This document shows positions 10,619 to 21,189 of a stretch of DNA of 64,000 nucleotides, one piece after another. The number at the start of each line of letters is the position of its first letter. Within the stretch, counting starts at the first letter, position 1. Source of the stretch: Candidatus Enterovibrio escicola (lineage in GTDB: Bacteria; Pseudomonadota; Gammaproteobacteria; Enterobacterales; Vibrionaceae); the NCBI RefSeq assembly GCF_002464935.1, contig NZ_NBYY01000009.1, positions 372,001 through 436,000 on the forward strand, read 5' to 3'. The translations under genes were made by a program, and so were the position numbers. Below the pieces are notes generated by a model. It worked only from the letters and a program-made list of their open reading frames with translations, ran no database searches and was not told the DNA's origin.

Positions 10619-11044
10619 AACTTAATCTCAGTTGCTCATAAAAAATAAACTTAATACCAAAGTAGCGACCTGATCGTTTAAAAAACCATTACCCGCATAA
10701 CCACTTTGGTCATGGATAATAAGGTGGCATTATCTCAGTCAAAGTGACGACGGCTAACGTGGATGATAGAAAGCCTGTATCAGAAATGGTTGACGAGCTT
10801 TGGGGGTTTATACGGAGATAAAGGTTATATCTCTGGTCCATTGGAGCGGGAACTTGCAGACAAGGGAGTTACACTGATAACGGGTATAAAAAACATCTCG
10901 CAAATCGAGCATTCTCGGCACCGTAGTTGTATCAGCTTTATGGTTAACCTGCTGGCAGGGCTTAGCGCGTATTCATTTCAACCAAAGAAGCCGAGCTTCA
11001 AGAGGATTAGGTTTGATAAGCAAGCGCTTATGCAGATCTGAGGT
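10619..11044 (+). pseudogene. IS982-family element, internally deleted
   Basis: The left end (aacttaatctcagttgctcat) jumps at about 10700 directly to the middle of the transposase ([19 protein letters not shown]...[26 protein letters not shown]). It then jumps again to [21 protein letters not shown] and the right end cagatctgaggt at 11044. It resembles a naturally shortened, MITE-like derivative. TAATTA follows the right end. Confidence 0.85.
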
Positions 11045-11213
11045 TAATTAAAATTACACTGTTGTTAACTATGTTTTATCAACCCCATCACTAGAAGCTC
11101 ATTTACGTACATGGAGCTAGTTTACTTCTCTTTACTATTTAAAGCTGGCGTAACCTACTCGAATGAATGTGATGACGGAGAAGTATTAGATAAAAAAAAG
11201 AAAAAAATTACAT

Positions 11214-11249
11214 TTCCCCCTTGGGATTGAGATAACCCATCCCCATCTA
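11214..11249 (+). promoter_or_regulatory. Sigma-32 (heat-shock) promoter of groESL
   Basis: The -35-like TTCCCCCTTGGG at 11214-11225 and -10-like CCCCATCTA at 11241-11249 match the E. coli groE sigma-32 promoter closely (family consensus CTTGAA and CCCCATnT). It lies about 135 bases upstream of the groS ATG, so the transcript carries a leader holding the duplicated hairpin unit described next. Confidence 0.85.
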
Positions 11250-11250
11250 C

Positions 11251-11339
11251 AAGTGTACTTTGGGATCTGCGAGTCGAGTACTGCAGGTATCTTTTAAAAA
11301 GTGTGCTTTGGGATCTGCGAGTACCGCAGGTACCTTTTT
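11251..11339 (+). promoter_or_regulatory. Tandemly duplicated hairpin unit in the groESL leader
   Basis: Two ~43-base direct repeats (11251-11295 and 11299-11339) share TTTGGGATCTGCGAGT, a tacYgcaggtaYc hairpin and a T-rich tail. In copy 2, GTACC-GCA-GGTAC (11321-11333) is followed by CTTTTT, like a small terminator. CTGCG-AGTAC-CGCAG (11315-11329) is an alternative stem that excludes it. Copy 1 keeps both options using G-U pairs. This is seen directly; a regulatory role as attenuator or thermosensor is inferred. Confidence 0.55.
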
Positions 11340-11382
11340 GTTCCTTAAATATGGATCACTACATTTAATTAGGAGAAGGCCG

Positions 11383-11673
11383 ATGAACATTCGTCCACTA
11401 CATGATCGAGTAATCGTTGAACGCCAAGAAGTTGAATCAAAATCGGCTGGTGGCATTGTTCTGACCGGTTCTGCCGCTGAAAAATCTACCCGTGGTGTTG
11501 TACTGGCGGTAGGAAAAGGTCGCGTTCTAGATAATGGTAACATATTACCTCTAGATGTTAAAATTGGCGACACTGTGATTTTCTCAGAAGGCTATGGAAT
11601 GAAGACCGAAAAAATTGACGGTAAAGAAGTCCTGATCCTGTCTGAAAACGACGTCATGGCAATCGTTGAGTAA
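11383..11673 (+). CDS. groS: Co-chaperonin GroES
   Basis: 96 codons from the ATG at 11383, behind an AGGAG ribosome-binding site; the frame is open upstream to 11260, but that is leader sequence. GroES caps the GroEL ring and triggers release of folded protein in the cytoplasm. [16 protein letters not shown], the mobile loop [12 protein letters not shown] near 20-31, and the C-terminal [15 protein letters not shown] are typical. groL follows after 42 bases, forming the groESL operon under the sigma-32 promoter at 11214. Intact. Confidence 0.97.
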   Translation: MNIRPLHDRVIVERQEVESKSAGGIVLTGSAAEKSTRGVVLAVGKGRVLDNGNILPLDVKIGDTVIFSEGYGMKTEKIDGKEVLILSENDVMAIVE

Positions 11674-13353
<1,680 letters not shown>

Positions 13354-13397
13354 TCATCGATCCTGCTATTCATAATAGAATACATCAAGGTTTCACT

Positions 13398-13430
13398 AAA
13401 CCCGTAAAGCTCTGCTTTACGGGTTTTTTA
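13398..13430 (+). terminator. Rho-independent terminator of groESL
   Basis: Thirteen-base stem AAACCCGTAAAGC, loop TCT, GCTTTACGGGTTT, then a T run. It lies 45 bases after the groL stop. Confidence 0.92.
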
Positions 13431-13568
13431 TTCGTGGGTTTATTTATGTCATTTCATTATAGGTTTATAACTTTTCAGTTATTTATTGGGTCTTAAGTGG
13501 GGGTAGCAATAGTTGCAGGTTGCTATGTGTATACTATGAATAGTAAAAATTTAAGCCCTTGAACTAAG

Positions 13569-13709
13569 ATGGGAAATTACGAATTTAAATTAACTAAACT
13601 AGAAATGAAAAGTAGATTTTTTAGAGAACAAAAACCATATCAATTAACCACTATCGGAAGCAAACAAATCGAAGAGCACACCATGCTTTGGGTGGGTGAG
13701 CCGAACTAA
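13569..13709 (+). CDS. Hypothetical 46-codon ORF
   Basis: A small open frame (MGNYEFKLTKLEMK...HTMLWVGEPN) in the otherwise empty 13431-13744 interval. No convincing ribosome-binding site and no family I recognise; it may be chance or the stub of a lost gene. The rest of the interval is AT-rich and holds only a weak TAGCAA/TTGCTA stem at 13504-13525. Confidence 0.2.
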   Translation: MGNYEFKLTKLEMKSRFFREQKPYQLTTIGSKQIEEHTMLWVGEPN

Positions 13710-13744
13710 CTCCATCCCTCTCCTACAAAACACACATTTTAAGG

Positions 13745-14870
13745 GATTAGGACCTGCTACCTCTTCTTAAAGCTCACTGTCGCTTGAAGACCACAATATC
13801 TCACTAGTTGAAATCCTTTAGGAAGAATGTGCGGAACCAGCCTGCCAACAAATACCTGATCATCTACTATCTCATACGTTTTCAACTTCGTTTTATGTAA
13901 TTGATAGTAATACCTGATTTGATGACCGTCATACCCAACTATCCTAGATAAGCCTATCAACGGGGATGATAAATAGTTGGTTAGGTATCGTATTAACCCT
14001 CGGTAGCTTGTACTTGATACTTTATTTTTACGACCATTGCCAAAATGGGCATAGAAACCATCAGGATAATTAGCCCATACGGTTCTTATCACATATTGAC
14101 GCACCGGAAACTTAACCTCCATTAACTTCAGTAAGTGTTGTTGCTAAAGTAATCGTAGCTAAGATAACGATAAATGCTGAAACCCTTTCCAATCCTAGTT
14201 TGAAGGAAAGAATGCATCTTCAGCTAGTATCACATGTAAATGTGGATAATAGTTGCCATTACAACTATAGGTTATGGATGAAAACAATCACGACTATTTC
14301 ACACGCATCGCTCTTAAAGTGCACTTGAATTAACTCTGATAGGCAGGATTCCGCCAAGATCATAAACCTAAAATACAAACTCTTCTGATTGGAGTGATTA
14401 TGGAAAGGAATACGAAGTTGCTCAGGCAATGTTAAGATACCTTGCTGATATCTCACTCTAGGAAACAAGCAGACGCCTATTTTGACCATACTCTCCAGTA
14501 CATAACCTTTTCCACGTTGCGGACAAGCTTTCCCCTTATAACTAAAGTTAACTTTATGTTGCCATTGACCGCAACCCAAGCATTGGTAAGTGGTAAGATC
14601 ATTGTCTGAGCTTCCACACTTCAGCATCTTAGCAATTTTTGAATGATAATAATTGGTGATATAGCACGGATGACTGGATATGAATATGGCCCAATTCGTA
14701 GTGAAAATACGTTTAAAGCGAAGCAGCTTCAATTTGATACCTTGGAAATTCATTCATGCCTTTTATCTGTTCACTCGTGCTAAATGTATCACAGAAATGG
14801 ACATGCCTTAAGCCCCACCACATATAGTTTCTGGGAGGAAATTCCTAGGTGAAAAAATAAAAAATAGAGC
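13745..14870 (-). pseudogene. IS91-family transposase relic
   Basis: Minus-strand remains of a Y2 (rolling-circle) transposase. The N-terminal zinc-binding domain is at 14265-14753 (KMLKCGSSDNDLTTYQCLGCGQWQHKVNFSYKGKACPQRG). A C-terminal part is at 13757-14122 (RYLTNYLSSPLIGLSRIVGYDGHQIRYYYQ...). Frames are broken in between. The sequence upstream of the gene (14760-14870), containing taagccccaccacatatagt, recurs at 46806 and 55412 and is probably the element end. Confidence 0.75.
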
Positions 14871-14924
14871 AAATAACCTGATAGAAGCACCCTCCTTCAT
14901 CTGAAATAAACAGGTATTAGATCT

Positions 14925-15268
14925 TAATCAACCATCAAAAACTCTAAAAATATCGCCAGCAGAGCGATACCCAAGATGCGCACTACCACGTGTATTGAAA
15001 ATGTGTTTCATCTTGGCAATTCCCTCATTAACTGACCGCATTAAAGTTAGTTCACTTGGGTAAAATCACCTTATCAGATCATTGGTATGCCAATTCAGTC
15101 CCCGAGCACTTACCAAGAAGATCTGGCGAAATAGAAATCAGCGTCCTTAATTTCAGTAATCTATCCATGATCTGCACACTCTATCCGTTGTCTGATCTGA
15201 GGATTTTGAAGTCATGGAAGGTGGAATTTACAATATCAATAAACGTCTCAACCCCTGTATCCGCCTGT
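14925..15268 (-). pseudogene. IS30-family transposase relic, C-terminal part (split by IS982)
   Basis: On the minus strand it reads piecewise as IS30 transposase: FIDIVNSTFHDFKILRSDNG, then DADFYFA, GLNEYTNGLIRQ and NTRG-ASLGYRSP. It is the 3' half of the relic whose 5' half lies at 16019-16593; the IS982 copy at 15275-16012 was inserted between them. Many stops. Confidence 0.8.
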
Positions 15269-15274
15269 TTATTA

Positions 15275-16012
15275 ACCTGAACTACGCATAAGAAATGCAC
15301 TAAATAACAAAGTCACGATCTGATCGTTTAAAAAAATGATTGACTGCATAAGGACTTGGGCATGAATAACTTAGACGTTGTTTTCATCGATGTTGACGAT
15401 TTCTGCCAGACTTTCCTCCCTCACAGGGTAGAAACACCTAATTTCTTCCGGTGTTAAACAAAGAAACAAGCCTTCTCTCCTCTTAGTTGGCGAAGTGATG
15501 ACGATAGTGATAACTTTCTATCCATCGGGGTATTGAGACTTTAAAACCTATAACATCCACTTTGTTTGCAGCTACTTCACCAACGAATTTCCTGAATTAG
15601 TCAGCTACAGGTTTGTCACACCCTACGCATTTTCAGATATCAGGTCTTTAAAGGTACCGAGAAGCGAGGAAAAGGAACGATGGGGTGGTTCTACGGAGAT
15701 AAAAGTTATATATCTAGCCCATTAGTGCGGAAACTTACATACAAGAGAGTGACACTGATAACTGGTATGAAAAAGAATATGAAACCCAAAGTGCCAAAAG
15801 TGATGAAACTTTGGGACCGCCTGATGCTCCGAAAACGATTTATTATTGAAACCGATTTTGACCAACTAAAAAACATATCCTAAATCGAGCATTCTTGGCA
15901 CCGTAATTATATCAGCTTTATGGTTGGACTTATCACGTATTCATTTCAACCAAAGAAGCTGAGCTTCAAGATGACTCGGCTTGATAAGCAAGTGCTTATG
16001 CAGATCTTAGGT
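15275..16012 (+). pseudogene. IS982-family element inserted in IS30, with target duplication
   Basis: Complete ends: acctgaactacgcataag at 15275 and gcttatgcagatcttaggt ending at 16012. It is flanked by the direct repeat TTATTA (15269-15274 and 16013-16018), so the insertion boundaries are exact. Internally it is deleted: the N-terminal part jumps from about 15685 (GKGTMGWF) to YGDKSYISSPLVRKL. It then continues to the C-terminus with stops. Non-functional. Confidence 0.88.
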
Positions 16013-16018
16013 TTATTA

Positions 16019-16593
16019 GACATCTTCCTGATGAAGTAGAGTTTATTAGCTTTATCCACCATATTGAGAAGAAAAGAGTTGTGCCCAATCCCGACGACAG
16101 TGTCACTTTCGTAGTGACCAAATTTAGTCTTCTCGTCTGCAATATCAGACCAATTCTCAATGCCAATACAGTTCTTTACCGTATCGCCGATACTCATCTT
16201 AATTTTATAAGATTTTCCACGATGGAGAAGATCCTTTTTATAGCGCCCAGCCATTACCCCTATCATGCCATATCTACCGATAAAGGGTGCTTTCACTAAG
16301 CACCACATCATGCTTTAACACTAGTTTCTCCGCTAATCACATCTAGTGACGTATGCATGGCTAAGATGACCATGAATGAACGCCTTCCTTCTCTCTTATA
16401 TACATCTAAAAGCCAACCCATTCGTAGCGTTTAAGCAGTTTTTTAGCTTGTTCTGATACAAGGAGATGATAGTATACGCCGTGAAAATTATCTGGGATAT
16501 AGCGCTTTATTTCTCGACTGATAGTGGGAAAAACACCACCGAAATATTCTGGCAATTTGGTTAAAAAAGTCACCGTAAGCCAATCGTTGCTCA
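16019..16593 (-). pseudogene. IS30-family transposase relic, N-terminal and central part
   Basis: Minus strand: a DDE region KTKFGHYESDTVVGIGHNSFLLNMVDKANKL at 16030-16140, and upstream the helix-turn-helix region GVFPTISREIKRYIPDNFHGVYYHLLVSEQAK at 16440-16550. Frames are broken between them. It is interrupted downstream by IS982 (15275-16012) and cut off upstream by an IS5 end. Confidence 0.82.
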
Positions 16594-16841
16594 AGGTGTT
16601 GTTTCCTAAATATCTGGAACTAATCGCAATTTCTACAATCAGATGCTTATGCAATTAAGCGAGAGATTATAATGGAAAAATCTAAGCACAAGATCAGCAA
16701 CTTGAAATAATATAAATCAAGCATTAGTAAACCGTAGTTCAGTCACTTTTTAGATAAACAACGCTACCATTAAGGCATGGCATTGTCCAAAACATCACGG
16801 TCATCGTGGACATAAGTTTATATTTGCCAACACCGAGATTG
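16594..16841 (+). mobile_element. IS5-family 5' end fragment
   Basis: The GGTGTTGTTTCC end and the first ~60 codons of the IS903-like transposase (start near 16672, KSKHKISN-K-YKSSISKP, HHGHRGHKFIFANTEI) are present with frameshifts. It stops where IS982 sequence begins. Confidence 0.75.
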
Positions 16842-17088
16842 ATGGAAAGATATTACTATCGTCATCACTTCGCTAACTGAGAGGCGAGAAGGCTTGTTTC
16901 TTTGTTTGATACCAGAAGAAATTTGCAGTTTTTACCATGCAAGGAGGAAAGTTTGGCAGAAATCATCGACATCGATGAAAACAACGTCTAAGTTATTCAT
17001 GCTCAAGTCCTTATGCAGTCAATCATTTTTTTAAACGATCAGATCGTGACTTTAGCATTCAGTTCATTTTTCATGCGTAGTTCAGATT
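16842..17088 (-). mobile_element. IS982-family left-end fragment
   Basis: Minus-strand left ~250 bases of the IS982 element (atggaaagatattactatcg through the atcagatcgtgacttt segment to gcgtagttcaga). It carries only the first codons of the transposase. Confidence 0.75.
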
Positions 17089-17090
17089 AA

Positions 17091-18365
17091 AGTAGAAAAC
17101 CCGCTTAATGAACCGCTGAAACAAGGCGCACAGCAGTTGTTAGCTCAAGCTATAGAAGCGGAGGTTAAATTCTGGCTCGATAATTTTACATCACTCCAAG
17201 TGAACGGAAAGCAGGGAGTGGTTTGCAATGGCCATTTGCCTGAGCGGCACCTACAAACTTGATTCGGCGACATTACCGTCAAAGTCCCAAAGGTTCAAAA
17301 TAGATCAGGGAGCGAGATCAAGTTCAATAGCACACTGAGTCCATCCTATCTCAAGCGAACCAAAAACATAGAAGAGCTTATCCCTTGGCTCTATCTGCGG
17401 GGGATCTACACGAACGATATACAGCCAGCCTTGAAATCGCTCTTAGGTAAGCAAGGGGGCGTCAGCAAACAGTGTTTCTCGCCTCAAGCAGCAGTGGGAA
17501 GAAGAATACGACCAATGGCGTAAGCGCCTCCTAAGTAAACGTCAGTATGTCTCCACTTAGCTCGATGGTATTTACTGCAAAGTTTTGATGGATAACAAGT
17601 TTTGCCTACTTGTTGTCATCAGCGTCGATGATGCCAGACACAAGGAAGTGTTAGCCGTTGTCGATGGGTACAAGGGAGTTAGAGGTCAGTTGGCTTAGAG
17701 TTCTATCACAGCTAACGTTCCAATCAGCATCACTCCTGAACTCACCATTAGTGATGGTGCTTTCGACTTTTGGAATGCAGTGAAAAAGCATTGGCCAACG
17801 ACGCGTCATCAGCGCTGCTGGGTATACCAAACAGCCAATGTATTAAACAAAATCCGAAAATCTGTTTAACCAAGAATGAAAAAACTCTTCACGATATCTG
17901 GATGGTGGAGACACAACAAGAGGAACAGAAAGCCTTCGGACAGTTCGAAACATGATATGGTGCTAAATCTCCCATAGCAGAGAGGTGCCTGATTAAAGAC
18001 AAAGTTGAAATGCGGGCATTTTATGATTTCCACACCGAGCATTGCCATACATATTAGAACAAGAAAACCCATTGAATCAATGTTTGTAATAGTGAGGCCA
18101 AAAACGAACAAAACCAAAAATTGTGGAAATCGAAAAATAACACTGGCAATAACCTGCAAACTGATGCGAACCGCTAAGGTTAACTGGCATAGGCTACGCG
18201 GCTTTAAATTACTCACAGATATCATCAAAGGCATGAAATTCAGAGATAGCATTCGTGAAATAAACGTCAATCATCAGGATACTGCTCTGGAAGCAGTACA
18301 CCCAATTTGACCATAGCTCCACTCAAGCAAGGGTCAATCATCGATCTAAGCAATGTTTAGGGTTT
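17091..18365 (+). pseudogene. IS256-family transposase relic, near full length
   Basis: The plus strand reads NPLNEPLKQGAQQLLAQAIEAEVKFWLDNFTSLQ, GKQGVVCNGHLPERHLQT, ITVKVPKV, YLKRTKNIEELIPWLYLRGIYTNDIQPALKSLLGKQ. More decayed central (DGIYCKV, VVISVDDAR) and C-terminal parts (RHQRCWVYQTANVLNKI) follow to about 18320. At least six frameshifts or stops. The copy at 7060-7990 is the same family on the other strand. Confidence 0.85.
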
Positions 18366-18521
18366 AAGCACCCTGCCGTTGTTTTAAAAGACATAGTATT
18401 AGCAGTTTGCTTGGAAAGCGTCGCACTTCAGATTTGAATTCAGGTGTATATGATTAATTGAAGGAAGTAAGAAAATAGAGCAGAAATGGAACTTGAAAAA
18501 GTGGGATCAAGGGAGTAAATT

Positions 18522-18630
18522 TGCTTGGTGACCATAACATTATATAACCACCTGATCCCATACTAAACTCAGTAGTGATATGTAACAGCCCCTATTGTAG
18601 GATCGGGGTTCCCCGTGCTTTAAATTAAAA
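18522..18630 (+). pseudogene. rrf: Degenerate 5S rRNA gene
   Basis: The stretch aligns with enterobacterial/vibrio 5S: GCTTGGTGACCATAACATTA for GCCTGGCGACCATAGCGTTG, CCACCTGATCCCAT for CCACCTGATTCCAT, AACTCAGTAGTGA for AACTCAGAAGTGA, and GGGGTTCCCC. Many C-to-T and G-to-A changes disrupt the helices, and the 3' strand of helix I is gone. It sits upstream of a new rrn promoter, as the last gene of a preceding rRNA operon would in tandem operons. No 23S remnant is seen before it. Confidence 0.8.
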
Positions 18631-18745
18631 AAGCGCAGTAAGTTTAACGAACCTCTCTATTACTTTTACACTGACTTAAAAGTTAACCGTGACATAAGAA
18701 GGATTTTTTACTTTATCTTCTAAGGAAATAAGGCGGAATTTTTTC

Positions 18746-18773
18746 TTGACTGAATATCAGGATGGCGTAAAAT
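18746..18773 (+). promoter_or_regulatory. rRNA operon promoter (P1-like) and leader
   Basis: TTGACT (18746-18751), 16-base spacer, TAAAAT (18768-18773): a near-consensus sigma-70 promoter. Downstream lies a boxA-like antitermination element GTTCTTTAACA at 18825-18835 and a leader segment (tgtgtgaactcg, cagtgaactgagtgac) as in Vibrio rrn leaders. These are better preserved than the 16S gene they precede, probably because the promoter still drives the tRNA genes at 20448-20742. Confidence 0.75.
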
Positions 18774-18954
18774 ATGTGGCTTCAGTTTTCTGAAGTGCCA
18801 TCGGTTAGCATATTGAAAGTCAACGTTCTTTAACAATTCAATTTATACAAATTTTGTGTGAACTCGTACATGGTATATAAAATCATCATCAGTGAACTGA
18901 GTGACTAAACGAATAACTCCGTTTTGCGGAATGGCCGTTATTATCTTGGTCAAT

Positions 18955-20367
18955 TTGCTTCCTATTTTCGGACAGAAAAGAAACGTACGTTTTTTGCTGA
19001 GGAGCTTTGGACGGTGTGAGAACCCGGTGTGATGTCAGGACACAACAGTTGTTGTTAGTTAGTGGCTTAAATAATTTCATATCAAGGGGGCCTCCCTAAC
19101 TGGTTTGAGATGATGATTAGGGGATATTAGAACTTAGAGTCAGCCCAAACTCCCGTGGGAAAAAGTAGTGAGAAACATTGAATAATAGGTGCAAGCCGGT
19201 ACCTCCGTAACTTCACTTTAATTACAAAAGAAACATCGGTTGACTCCCCTATCAGGGGTCTTGGCAGGTTAGGTATTCAATAAGTTAAACATTTCGTCAG
19301 TAGGATTGGTAACTAAGTCGTCGAATCCTTTAAATATCACGGATCCTGAAAGAATTTATAATCCATGGAACATCAACTTCCTAAACGGAAATCGGATTAC
19401 TAAACACATAGCCGTCGTGTAACACAGATGGTGAAAGCATGATTACTGAGAACAAAACCCTTCAGACTCTTTGTTAAGACAAAGTTGAAAGTTTTAACCT
19501 TAATCTAGATAAGATAAAGTTGTGTAGAGAGAGGTAAATTTTTAGGTGTAATGGTGAAATACGTGGTAGAGTGTGTTGCAATCAAAAGGAATATGAAAGG
19601 AGTGAAGGTGGATCCACTAGACAAAAATGATGCTTACATACGGAAATACGAGACGTGTTCATCTACGCCACAAACGAATTTTACGTAGAAATTGTAAGAA
19701 TGAGACCTAAATATCCTCGCTATCGATTCAAGTTGATTGCTTGACAGGGACAGTCAGAAAATTCAAATGAATGATTGAGATTCATGACAAGAGGTGAAGC
19801 ACATGGTTAAGTTTTCTGCCTTGCGAAGACCTCTTCTACTCTTAATACCCTCAGAAATGGAAAGAAATTATCTCTGGGAAATTCTCAAACAAGTACTATA
19901 TAGTTATCTTCAACTAGTTTTGTGCAATGTTAGGTTAAGTTCTGCATTGAGCACACCACGTATCCTTAACTTCAAGTATATAGTATATTAAAGAGGGGAA
20001 CTCTTAAGAAAACTGCGGATAATAGATTACAGGGAGAAGACAATGACGTCCAATTATCAGAGTTTTTCTGAGTGGATCTGTATACATGCTACAATGGCAT
20101 ATACAGAAGGCAGATCAGTGGAATGGAATCTCAAAAGTAGGTGATGGTCTGGATTATAGTTTGCAGCTAAAATCCTTGAAGTCGTAATTACTAGTAATGG
20201 TGAGTAAAAATGCTACGGTGAATACGTTTCTCATACGATAGGAGTAGTCTTGTAGCAAAAGGAAATATCTTTATCTTCATGGGAAGTTATTTATCTTGGT
20301 ATCTGTCATGAGTGGAGTGAGTTATTAGGTAACCCTATGTTCAACTTGAACAGGATTGATTCCTTAT
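18955..20367 (+). pseudogene. rrs: Degenerate 16S rRNA gene, interrupted by a MITE
   Basis: Collinear landmarks of 16S survive with heavy substitution and small indels: CTAACTGGTTTGAGATGATGAT (19092); CAAACTCCCGTGGGAAAAAG for the 338-region; acatcggttgactcc (19228); GGTGTAATGGTGAAATACGT (19545) for GGTGTAGCGGTGAAATGCGT; GGAATATGAAAGGAGTGAAG; ATGCTACAATGGCATATACA (20087); CTACGGTGAATACGTT (20211); and the 3' end aacaggattgattccttatt. The anti-Shine-Dalgarno core CCTCC is lost (GATTGATTCC). MITE copy B sits inside at 19272-19410 near the 530 loop. Not a working 16S. Confidence 0.88.
19272..19410 (+). mobile_element. MITE copy B, inside the 16S pseudogene
   Basis: Ends GGTATTCAATAAGTT and GATTACTAAACACATA, with the shared interior (tttcgtcagta, cctgaaagaa, aatccatgga, cctaaacggaaat). 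It is the most diverged of the four copies. 16S sequence resumes on both sides, so this is a true insertion. Confidence 0.75.
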
Positions 20368-20447
20368 TATTAAGGTAAATTTAACACGGATTGTATATAT
20401 TGGAAAATAAAGATTAGTTGAAGCTTACAAAGCATAACCAATAAAGT

Positions 20448-20523
20448 GTCCCATTCGTCTAGAGGCCTAGGACACCGCCCTTTCACGGCGGTAACAGGGG
20501 TTCGACTCCCCTATGGGACGCCA
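20448..20523 (+). tRNA. tRNA-Glu (TTC)
   Basis: 76 bases with an encoded CCA. Acceptor stem GTCCCAT/ATGGGAC, anticodon stem CCGCC/GGCGG with loop CTTTCAC giving anticodon TTC, and an intact T arm GGTTCGACTCC. It is the first of three spacer tRNAs downstream of the ruined 16S gene. No damaging change visible. Confidence 0.97.
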
Positions 20524-20524
20524 C

Positions 20525-20600
20525 GGGTCGTTAGCTCAGTTGGTAGAGCAGTTGACTTTTAATCAATTGGTCGCAGGTTCGAATCCTGCACGACCCACCA
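20525..20600 (+). tRNA. tRNA-Lys (TTT)
   Basis: 76 bases with CCA, acceptor GGGTCGT/ACGACCC, anticodon loop CTTTTAA with anticodon TTT, T arm GGTTCGAATCC. It lies one base after tRNA-Glu. Intact cloverleaf. Confidence 0.97.
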
Positions 20601-20666
20601 TTTAACTGCAAGAAAGAGCGCGATTTGTTTTTTAATCTATATCAGTAATAAAGTAAAACGGCATGT

Positions 20667-20742
20667 GGGCGATTAGCTCAGTTGGTAGAGCACCTCCCTT
20701 ACAAGGAGGGGGTCGCTGGTTCGAGTCCAGTATCGCCCACCA
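20667..20742 (+). tRNA. tRNA-Val (TAC)
   Basis: 76 bases with CCA, acceptor GGGCGAT/ATCGCCC, anticodon stem CTCCC/GGGAG with anticodon TAC, T arm GGTTCGAGTCC. The order Glu-Lys-Val between 16S and 23S is a known Vibrio rrn spacer arrangement. Here no 23S follows. Confidence 0.97.
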
Positions 20743-21189
20743 TTTTTTAAATACCCGTATAAGCAATTATACTTCTAGACATGATCTACTGTGATCTAAA
20801 TTAATTAAAAATCTAGTTCGGTAAGACCGTATATTATATACATATACTCTTTAGAAATATTGGAAAGTTTACTGGTTGCTGTCGCTTTTGCCATACAAAA
20901 ATGTCATACTACTGACATTTCTTGAAAGAAATGTCATCTCTAGTTAAAACTGTAATGCATACTAAAATAAAGATACTTATATAAAGTACAGTCTAAACCA
21001 CTTTTATTAATACCTCTCCCATAATTCCACTTAGCAATGAATGACGTGTTGTCATAACCTTTAACAGCAACTATCGCATTGAGTTCTGCACGGAAGTCTA
21101 TAAGAATTTATGTATGAACAATAGCGTACCTTTACCTTTCTGATAACGCGAAGTAAAGAAGCAATCTGCCACAGTAGTTGCACGCCCTC
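20743..21189. other. Non-coding interval where 23S rRNA is expected
   Basis: No 23S landmarks found. It contains a hairpin pair at 20899-20935: AAATGTC/GACATTT, and overlapping it GACATTTCTT/AAGAAATGTC, which cannot form together. The remainder is AT-rich. The 21005-21060 stretch weakly resembles 32640-32700. No gene supported. Confidence 0.5.

Noticed and set aside
11260-11382. Extended GroES start
   Set aside because: The extension is the duplicated RNA leader, and MNIRPLHDR at 11383 is the universal GroES start with a good ribosome-binding site.
11247-11573. 108-codon ORF opposite groS
   Set aside because: Antisense shadow of groS and its leader, with no independent signals.
19794-19991. 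65-codon ORF in the middle of the rRNA region
   Set aside because: It lies inside the 16S pseudogene, where collinear 16S landmarks continue on both sides; the frame is an accident of AT-rich decay.
20743-21189. Degraded 23S rRNA 5' end after tRNA-Val
   Set aside because: I looked for the conserved 23S start (GTACACGGTGGATGCC-like) and domain I landmarks and found none; the gene seems deleted, not decayed, here.
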